Shown here: piece after piece, positions 57,859 to 64,000 of the stretch
Layout: the number at the start of each line of letters is the position of its first letter
Position numbering within the stretch: position 1 is the first letter of the stretch
Source of the DNA: CALMEC01 sp964531025
Lineage (GTDB): Bacteria; Actinomycetota; Thermoleophilia; Miltoncostaeales; Miltoncostaeaceae
Assembly (NCBI GenBank): GCA_964531025.1
Contig: CAZHDY010000004.1
Span: forward strand, 1-64,000
Direction of reading: 5' to 3'
DNA: 64,000 nt
The notes under the pieces: generated by a model
The model's input: only the letters and a program-made list of their open reading frames with translations
Database searches by the model: none
Told to the model about the DNA's origin: nothing
Made by a program: the position numbers and the translations under genes

Positions 57859-59865
57859 ATGCGATCCTACGCCCACCTCACCCAACGTCACATCGCGCTC
57901 GCCGCCCTCGTGCTGGCCATGATTCTCAGCGCCGTGACCCTCACCCAGTCGGCCCGCGCCGACGTCGCGACCACGATCGGAGGCCATACCTTCACGTCCG
58001 TCGGCAACGAGATGGTCCCCTACAACGGGTACCTCTACTTCGCCGCCGATGACGGCACCCACGGCAACGAGCTGTGGCGGACCGACGGCACCGCCGCGGG
58101 TACCTCCATGGTGGCCGACCTCAGCACGGATCCGAATACGGGGAAGACGAATCCGATGCGCCTCACGGTGACGAACAATCGACTTTTCTTCAACGTGAGG
58201 ACGACCGGTGGTGACCTGGGCGGGATCTACGTCTACAACGGATCCGGAACACCCGTTCCGGTTCCCCCGCCGGGTAGCGATCTCTCCGGCGGAATCCTGG
58301 GGACCGTCAACGACCGCCTGCTCTACCGCGGCTACACCGGCACCGGCACGCAGGGCGGGTCCTTCTACATGGCCGCCGTCGCCCCCGGCACAACCAATGT
58401 GACCAACGCCAGCCTTGGCATCGACGTCGGCAACACCGGCCAGAGCCCCGCCGCGACCATGGGTGGATACGCCTACTTCTGGGGCGCCACGTCCGCGCTC
58501 GGCTCCGAGCTCTACCGGACCAACGGCACCAGCACGCAGCTGGTGAAGGACATCCTGTCCCCCGGGGCGAGCAGCCCGGACGGCTTCATCACCGTGGGCA
58601 ACCTGGTCTTCTTCACCGCGGTGAACCCCGTCAACCGCCGGGAGCTGTGGCGCACCGACGGCACCGACGCCGGCACGTTCCGGGTGAGTAACCACATCAC
58701 GGGAACCGGAGACGTCAATATCCGGGACTTCACGGCGCACGGCGACAAGCTCTACTACGTCGCCTCGGACTCGGCCACGGGCCGGGAGGTCTGGGTCAGT
58801 GACGGGACCATCGCGGGAACCCATGTCGTGAAGGACATCGTCCCCGGCAGCCAGGGATCGGCCCCTTACGGCCTCACCTCGGTGGGCGGCAAGGTCTTCT
58901 TCTTCCTTCCGGGCGAGTCCTGGGTCACGGACGGCACCGACGCGGGCACGCAGAAGCTGGCGGACCTGCCGTACGCGGGCTACACGGCAGGCGAGCCGCT
59001 GGCCGCCGGCGGACGGTTCTACTTCCGGGCCGGGTCGACCTGGGGCAACATCGTCTGGCGCAGCGACGGCACGCCGGGCGGAACCTTCCCTCTGACGGCC
59101 GGCGCCTACGACGCGGCACCTTCCAACGGCGCGATGACCAGCACGATAGGCGTCCTCGGAAGCAGGGTCATCTTCGCGTCGAACCACCCCGCGAATCCCT
59201 CCGGGGCTCAGCTCAACGTCATCGACATGAACGCCCCCGACCCGGTGCGCGCCCCGACGGTGGCCCCGTCGCTCAGCGGGACCGGCGTTGTCAACACCGT
59301 GCTGACGATCCAGCCCGGCAGCTGGACCATGTCACCGCAGTGGTACACGTACCAGTGGTACAGCAACGGCCAGCCGATCCGTTCCACCGGCCTCACGCAG
59401 AACCTGGGACCGGCCTACCTGGGTGCCCGGATCCATGCCACGGTGACGGCCTACGGCCTCGGCGCACCGCCGGTGACGGTCGCGACCGCCTCCGTCCTCG
59501 TCACACCGGCCGGAAGCACGCAGCCACCGGTCACGAAACCGCCGGTCAAGAAGCTGCCGCGCCTGACCGTGAAGAAGAAGCCGAAGATCACCGGCGTCGT
59601 CCGTGTCGGTTCCACGCTCACGGCACAGCTCCCCCAGTTCGCCCAGACCAAGGTGAGGGTGAAGTACCAGTGGCTCGCAAACGGCAAGGTGATCGCGAAG
59701 GCCACCAAGCGGACCTTCAAGCTGACCAAGTACCAGCAAGGTAAGAAGATCACCGTCAGGGTCACCGGGACCAAGGTCGGCTTCGCCGCGACCCCGTCGC
59801 TGTCGGCCGCGACCAAGAAGGTCGCCAAGAAGCCGGTTGTGAAGCGGGGCGCAAAGAAGCGCTGA
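57859..59865 (+). CDS. large secreted protein with ELWxxDGT repeats
   Basis: A 668-residue exported protein. A signal peptide (IALAALVLAMILSAVTLTQS) is followed by at least three ELWxxDGT repeats (NELWRTDGTAAGTS, RELWRTDGTDAGTF, REVWVSDGTIAGTH) and weaker copies (VWRSDGTPGGT, SWVTDGTDAGT); these build beta-propeller-like blades. The C-terminal part carries two Ig-like repeats (YQWYSNGQPI, YQWLANGKVI) and a strongly basic tail (KKVAKKPVVKRGAKKR) that should bind the negatively charged wall. It probably works in surface adhesion. A strong hairpin follows. The ATG at 57859 is chosen because it directly starts the signal peptide. Confidence 0.85.
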   Translation: MRSYAHLTQRHIALAALVLAMILSAVTLTQSARADVATTIGGHTFTSVGNEMVPYNGYLYFAADDGTHGNELWRTDGTAAGTSMVADLSTDPNTGKTNPMRLTVTNNRLFFNVRTTGGDLGGIYVYNGSGTPVPVPPPGSDLSGGILGTVNDRLLYRGYTGTGTQGGSFYMAAVAPGTTNVTNASLGIDVGNTGQSPAATMGGYAYFWGATSALGSELYRTNGTSTQLVKDILSPGASSPDGFITVGNLVFFTAVNPVNRRELWRTDGTDAGTFRVSNHITGTGDVNIRDFTAHGDKLYYVASDSATGREVWVSDGTIAGTHVVKDIVPGSQGSAPYGLTSVGGKVFFFLPGESWVTDGTDAGTQKLADLPYAGYTAGEPLAAGGRFYFRAGSTWGNIVWRSDGTPGGTFPLTAGAYDAAPSNGAMTSTIGVLGSRVIFASNHPANPSGAQLNVIDMNAPDPVRAPTVAPSLSGTGVVNTVLTIQPGSWTMSPQWYTYQWYSNGQPIRSTGLTQNLGPAYLGARIHATVTAYGLGAPPVTVATASVLVTPAGSTQPPVTKPPVKKLPRLTVKKKPKITGVVRVGSTLTAQLPQFAQTKVRVKYQWLANGKVIAKATKRTFKLTKYQQGKKITVRVTGTKVGFAATPSLSAATKKVAKKPVVKRGAKKR

Positions 59866-59873
59866 CATCCGGC

Positions 59874-59905
59874 GGTCTGCCGGGCCGAACGAGGCCCGGC
59901 AGACC
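59874..59905. terminator. hairpin after the ELWxxDGT gene
   Basis: GGTCTGCCGGGCC pairs with GGCCCGGCAGACC around a six-base loop, nine bases after the stop codon. The stem has 13 perfect pairs. No long T-run follows. Confidence 0.8.
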
Positions 59906-60102
59906 ACCACCCAGGACACCTCTGGCCACGACCTAGTTGTGGTATCCGAGCAGGGTGATTCAATTGGTCCCGAACGTCACAACGACCACCTCGCAGACGA
60001 GGGACGACTTATGACGACAATCGGTCGACTCGTGAGATGCTGAAACTACCGTGCATCCGCCAGCATCATTGCGCGGACTCCCGGAGTTGAGGCGCGGCGC
60101 CA

Positions 60103-62259
60103 ATGAGCAACGAATACCTCGCCCACTCAAAGAACGACTACGGGATAGAACAGCCGCTCACTGAGCATCTGGCCGCTGTCGCCCGAATTTCGGGCGAGTT
60201 CGCCGCGGCGTTCGATTCGGCCGCCGTCGCCGAAAGAATCGGATGGCTGCACGACTTGGGCAAGGCAAGTCCGGCATTTCAGGCTTACCTGCGAAGCGAG
60301 GGACCGTCGATCGATCACAAGGCAGCCGGTGCACTCTTCGCCCGAGACGAACAGGCCAGGGGTGGCGACCTGCTCGCACCGATGGTGATCCAGGCTCACC
60401 ACGGAGGTCTACCAACACTCGAGAAGCACCGCGAGTGGATGCGCCGGATGGATCATGAGAATCGCCGCATCGACACAGACATCGTCCGTCGCATCGCACC
60501 GACGTTTTTCGCCGACTCGATTGAGAGCTGCCCCATCGAAGACGTACACGCGACTGCACTCCGAGCACGAATGCTCCTAAGTGCACTTGTTGACGCCGAC
60601 CGGTTGGACACCGAAGCACACTTCGATGCCGCAACCGGCCGAAGCCGGTCACGGTCGATCCCTTCCATGGCGGTGCTTGCGAGTCGCATCGACTCCACGG
60701 TGGCCGACCTGTCGAAAATTGCACCTGCAGGAGACGTGGCTGATGTGCGCCGCGAGGTCGCTGAAGCTTGCCGCTTGGCCGCCACCCGATCGCCCGGCCT
60801 CTTCCGCCTCACGGTTCCGACAGGAGGTGGCAAGACACTTGCATCCGCATTATTTGGACTGACCCACGCGGCACACCACGACCTACGTCGCTTAGTGGTG
60901 GCGGTCCCATTCATCACAGTGACCGAGCAGACCGCTGGTGCGCTTCGCAGCGCTCTCGGTCCAGACACGGTCCTCGAGCATCATTCGGCCACATCTGATG
61001 ACGAAACGACCGTCTGGGCACGACTCGCCACAGAGAACTGGGATGCATCCGTCATCGTGACGACAACAGTCCGACTCCTTGAGAGCCTGTTTGCCGCGTC
61101 AACGTCAGGGCTGCGACGACTCCACCGGCTCGCCCGTTCAGTAATCGTGATCGACGAAGCCCAGACCATTCCACGAGACCTGGCAGCACCGACCATGCGA
61201 GCACTCACGATGCTGTGCGATCACTATGGCGCGTCGGTTGTCCTCTGCACGGCGACACAACCAGCCTTCGATCACCTACCGGAGTTCGCCGACGCCGAGA
61301 TACGTGAGATCGCGCCAGATCCCGCTACAACCTTCCGCCGACTCAAGCGAGTGGACTACGACTACGTGTCCGGGACGGACGCAACCTGGGACGCCCTCGC
61401 CGACAGGATCGCCGACGCGCATTCAGCACTTGCCATCGTTAACACACGCCGCGATGCCCGAGCCCTTTACGAGGCCGTCCGAGAGAAGGACCCGACCTGC
61501 CTTCATCTGTCGACGCTGATGACACGAACCCACCGGCAGACGACGCTTACGGAGATTCGCCGTCGCCTCGATGCCGAAGAGACATGCCGTGTCGTGTCCA
61601 CACAACTTGTCGAGGCGGGAGTCGACCTCGACTTCCCTCTGGTCATTCGGGTGCTCGCTCCCCTTGATTCACTCGTTCAAGCTGCGGGACGATGCAATCG
61701 CGAAGGCCGGCGGAAGCGTGGGCTGGTCATCGTGGCCGACACGCCCGACGCCGGATCACCCGGTGGGTCGTATCGACAGGCGATCGATGTTGCCCGTAAC
61801 ATGGCGCCGGTCGACCTCGATGATCCCAAGACGATGCGGCAATGGTTCACCCGCCTTCTCGCTTTGTCGCAGGAGCGCGTCGACGGACGCGGTCACACGG
61901 TCTCTGAGCTCGATGCACGGCTCGATTTCCCCGCGGTCGCCTCGACCTATCGACTGATCGAAGACGACACTGTCGACGTGTTCGTCGTCGATGACGCCGC
62001 CGGGGAAGTCGCCCAAGCAACGCGCGCACTCTCCCTCTGGGAACGACAGAACATCGCGGAAGCCCTCCCACGATGGGTTGCACGCCTGGCGGCGCCTTTC
62101 GCAGTCACCCTCCACCGCACCGAGGCAGAGAGGCACGCGGCCGATGGACGCGCGAAACCACTCGCCGGCGGCACGTTCCGATGGCTCGGCGAGTACGACC
62201 CTCAAACCGGACTCGACATCGACATCGCAGTATCGACGTCCTCGGCACTTTTCGCATGA
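60103..62259 (+). CDS. cas3: CRISPR-associated nuclease/helicase Cas3 (HD fused, type I-C context)
   Basis: The target-degrading enzyme of type I CRISPR systems, 718 aa. The N-terminal HD nuclease domain has the metal-binding HD pair in GWLHDLGKASPAF (His50-Asp51), then DHKAAGA and QAHHGG, and SALVDADRLDTEAH. The helicase domain has Walker A in TVPTGGGKTLASAL (about 238-245), the DEAH-box variant VIDEAQTIP, STQLVEAGVDLDFP and QAAGRCNREGRR (motif VI). The order cas3, cas5, cas8c fits subtype I-C. The upstream gap (59906-60102) shows no repeat array. The base composition is visibly less GC-rich than the flanking genes. Confidence 0.96.
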   Translation: MSNEYLAHSKNDYGIEQPLTEHLAAVARISGEFAAAFDSAAVAERIGWLHDLGKASPAFQAYLRSEGPSIDHKAAGALFARDEQARGGDLLAPMVIQAHHGGLPTLEKHREWMRRMDHENRRIDTDIVRRIAPTFFADSIESCPIEDVHATALRARMLLSALVDADRLDTEAHFDAATGRSRSRSIPSMAVLASRIDSTVADLSKIAPAGDVADVRREVAEACRLAATRSPGLFRLTVPTGGGKTLASALFGLTHAAHHDLRRLVVAVPFITVTEQTAGALRSALGPDTVLEHHSATSDDETTVWARLATENWDASVIVTTTVRLLESLFAASTSGLRRLHRLARSVIVIDEAQTIPRDLAAPTMRALTMLCDHYGASVVLCTATQPAFDHLPEFADAEIREIAPDPATTFRRLKRVDYDYVSGTDATWDALADRIADAHSALAIVNTRRDARALYEAVREKDPTCLHLSTLMTRTHRQTTLTEIRRRLDAEETCRVVSTQLVEAGVDLDFPLVIRVLAPLDSLVQAAGRCNREGRRKRGLVIVADTPDAGSPGGSYRQAIDVARNMAPVDLDDPKTMRQWFTRLLALSQERVDGRGHTVSELDARLDFPAVASTYRLIEDDTVDVFVVDDAAGEVAQATRALSLWERQNIAEALPRWVARLAAPFAVTLHRTEAERHAADGRAKPLAGGTFRWLGEYDPQTGLDIDIAVSTSSALFA

Positions 62260-62278
62260 ACGAACGAATGAGGCCCCG

Positions 62279-62953
62279 ATGAGCGCATCCGACACATCCG
62301 ATCGCTGGCCGACCCAGGGGGTACACCTCCGCGTATGGGGCGACTTCGCTTGCTTCACGCGCCCTGAACTCCGCACCGAACGCGTCTCATATCCTCTGAT
62401 AACGCCAACCGCCGCCCGAGGTGTCCTGGAGACGATCCTTTGGAAACCGCAGATGCGGTGGCGCATCACCCAGATCGACGTGCTCCGACGAGGCCACTTC
62501 CTCATGGTGAAGCGAAACGAGATCGGTCGGGCGCCGAATGCCAGCGAGATGCGTGCAGCCGTCGCCGATCGACCAGGACAGTTCAGTGTCGACACCACGA
62601 AGGATGTCCGCCAGCAGCGCGCGACGATGCTGCTGCGAGACGTCGCCTATGTGATTCACGCCGAGATCGTTGTTCGTGATCCGGCAGAGGACGTCAGAAA
62701 GTACCTCGGGATGTTCGAGCGCCGCGTGGCCAAGGGGCAATGCGTGGAGCAGCCCTTCCTCGGTTGCCGTGAATTCGTGGCTTCGTTTGGCCCCGCGGAT
62801 CCCACAGAGATACCGACTGCCTGGACAGAGCCACTAGGACTCATGCTCGGTGCCGTCGACTACCCGCGTCATGGGAAGCCGGAACCACGCTTCTTCCCGG
62901 CAACAGTAGATATGGGAATGGTTCGGGTACCCAGAGAAATGGAGGTGACGTGA
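62279..62953 (+). CDS. cas5c: Cas5 of type I-C (Cas5d/Cas5c, crRNA endonuclease)
   Basis: A 224-residue RAMP protein. It starts GVHLRVWGDFACFTRPELRT with the ferredoxin-like strand, continues with ITPTAARGVLETILWKP, and has the I-C features VLRRGHFLMVKRNEIG and RDVAYVIHAEIVV. In type I-C this subunit replaces Cas6 and cuts the CRISPR transcript, then stays on the 5' handle. The ATG at 62279 is 20 bases after cas3. The gene ends overlapping cas8c (GTGA). Confidence 0.94.
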   Translation: MSASDTSDRWPTQGVHLRVWGDFACFTRPELRTERVSYPLITPTAARGVLETILWKPQMRWRITQIDVLRRGHFLMVKRNEIGRAPNASEMRAAVADRPGQFSVDTTKDVRQQRATMLLRDVAYVIHAEIVVRDPAEDVRKYLGMFERRVAKGQCVEQPFLGCREFVASFGPADPTEIPTAWTEPLGLMLGAVDYPRHGKPEPRFFPATVDMGMVRVPREMEVT

Positions 62954-64000
62954 CCCTTCTCCATGCACTCAGTCAGTTCGGAAGCAGTCTCAACGCGACC
63001 GCGGGCTTCGACCGGAGGTTGATTCACTCAATCATCCAGATCAGCGCGGAGGGCACGCTACAGACCCCCAAGCCCGAGCCGCTCTTCACCGTCGAGACGC
63101 GAACCGGTGCGAAGGGAAAGGTCACGACCCGGAAGAAACGCGGTCGCCAGCAGATCGCTCCCGCGCGTACTCGAACCCGTGCCGATGCTCCAATCCTTTT
63201 CGCCGACAGCGGCGACTACACCCTCGGCCTCGGACGAGATCCGGACAAGGCAGCACGACGCCACGCCGCCTACCGAGAATTACTCGACACATGCGTCGCC
63301 GAAACCGCCGACCCCTTGGTCAAGGCAGTGATCCTCTTCTATGAGAGCGGGGGGATCGACCACCTCCAAGCGCCGGATACACCGGTTGAAGAAGATCCCT
63401 GGGCTCAGACGTTCCTCTTCCTCGTCGACGGCCGAGAACCCTGGGCCAATCCAGAGGTGGCGGACTGGTGGGCACGATACGTCAGCGAAGGAACTGTAGG
63501 AGGCGGTGAACCACGACCCTGCCTGGTCTGCGGTCGTTCCGGTCCGGTAGCGCGTATTGAGCCGGAGAAGATCCGGCCAGTCCCCGGAGCCAATACAGCC
63601 GGGGCCGCTTTAGTCAGCATCAACCAACCCGCCTTCGAATGGTTCGGCCGGAAGCAGGGCGACGTCGCACCCATCTGCCAATCCTGCTCAGCCGCCTACA
63701 CGCGGGGCCTCAACACGCTTGTCCGAAGCGCCGATCATCGGTTCAACGTGGGCAAGGGAGTACTGCTCTTCTGGGCTGAGGGTGTTGACGAGCAGCCAAC
63801 AGTCCTGAAACGGCTGATGGATCCCACCGGCGACAACGATGCGGTGTCCGACATCAACGCCGAGCTCCGCCGGCTTCGTGAGGGAGCCCGAAGCAGCGGC
63901 GTCAACATCGCCCGCTTTCATTCTGTGACCCTCGGAGGCAACGCCGGACGCCTGACCGTCGTCGACTGGATCGACGTACCCCTTGCTGACGTCCTTGATG
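62950..64000 (+). CDS. cas8c: Cas8c (Csd1), large subunit of Cascade, partial at 3' end
   Basis: The large subunit that recognises the PAM, cut by the right window edge; about 350 residues are visible. It starts with GTG at 62950 overlapping the cas5 stop. Csd1 hallmarks: LHALSQFGSSLN, CLVCGRSGPVARIEPEKIRP, VPGANTAGAALVSINQPAFE and WFGRKQGDVAPICQSCSAAY. The two CxxC pairs (CLVC and CQSC) could bind zinc, as in other Csd1 proteins. The remaining genes (cas7c, cas4, cas1, cas2) and the repeat array should lie to the right, outside the window. Confidence 0.95.
   Translation, partial: MTLLHALSQFGSSLNATAGFDRRLIHSIIQISAEGTLQTPKPEPLFTVETRTGAKGKVTTRKKRGRQQIAPARTRTRADAPILFADSGDYTLGLGRDPDKAARRHAAYRELLDTCVAETADPLVKAVILFYESGGIDHLQAPDTPVEEDPWAQTFLFLVDGREPWANPEVADWWARYVSEGTVGGGEPRPCLVCGRSGPVARIEPEKIRPVPGANTAGAALVSINQPAFEWFGRKQGDVAPICQSCSAAYTRGLNTLVRSADHRFNVGKGVLLFWAEGVDEQPTVLKRLMDPTGDNDAVSDINAELRRLREGARSSGVNIARFHSVTLGGNAGRLTVVDWIDVPLADVLD

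Noticed and set aside
59906..60102. CRISPR repeats or leader upstream of cas3
   Set aside because: No repeated 30-40-bp motif is present in this gap; the array must lie elsewhere.

Overview
This is a GC-rich chromosomal window that looks actinobacterial. The evidence is the high-GC codon use, many GTG and TTG starts, short lipoprotein and Tat-like signals, a cluster of MSMEG_05xx-type nitrogen-starvation genes, and a recurrent leaderless promoter pattern. NusG lacks the long N-terminal extension common in class Actinomycetia. A deep-branching class such as Thermoleophilia is therefore my best guess, but it is not proven. No rRNA, plasmid or phage genes are visible.

Layout. Positions 1-1783 hold the 5' part of rpoB (minus strand). 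At 1.9-14.2 kb lies a block that separates rpoB from rplL. It contains an unknown gene, a repeat-filled intergenic region, a secreted subtilase, a receiver/HEAT-repeat/glycosyltransferase/histidine-kinase operon, a membrane-anchored L7/L12-like protein, an FAD oxidoreductase pair and a LuxR regulator. Positions 14.2-18.0 kb carry the classical rpmG, tRNA-Trp, secE, nusG, rplK, rplA, rplJ, rplL series (minus strand), ending in a strong hairpin. The 18-30 kb stretch holds a three-gene overlapping metabolic operon, membrane proteins, two toxin-antitoxin pairs, a FetAB-type exporter, xthA, a CoA ligase, a C-terminal J-domain protein and an AlbA_2/HTH protein framed by a palindromic operator. The 30-38 kb stretch holds a DUF255 thioredoxin-like protein, an intradiol dioxygenase-like lipoprotein, a ParD gene with a frameshifted ParE, a divergent AIR-synthase-like/DUF2877 pair, Nudix, and a BolA-glutaredoxin pair.

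Positions 38.6-46.9 kb are an eight-gene operon of the Nit1C / MSMEG_0565-0572 type: radical SAM, GNAT-AIR synthase fusion, MSMEG_0572, C-N hydrolase, MSMEG_0570, flavin oxidoreductase, glycosyltransferase and AMP ligase. Related clusters are tied to nitrogen starvation and cyanide-nitrogen assimilation. Copies of a 168-bp palindromic repeat lie on both sides. From 47.6 to 60 kb come a ModA-like lipoprotein, a trypsin-like lipoprotein with a coiled-coil partner, pyrD, tRNA-Lys, a SUKH protein, an MFS exporter, a PepSY/histidine-kinase/OmpR system and a large secreted ELWxxDGT protein. From 60.1 kb to the window end lies the start of a type I-C CRISPR-Cas operon (cas3, cas5, cas8c); the array and adaptation genes would lie beyond the window.

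The signals I consider least described are: (1) four copies of a ~168-bp palindromic element placed just after minus-strand stop codons; (2) a three-copy ~158-bp hairpin repeat at 2.4-2.9 kb; (3) the 12.5-kb gap between rplL and rpoB, containing a membrane-anchored L7/L12 C-terminal-domain paralogue; (4) the variant Nit1C operon; and (5) a widespread -10 hexamer six or seven bases before start codons, pointing to leaderless transcripts.
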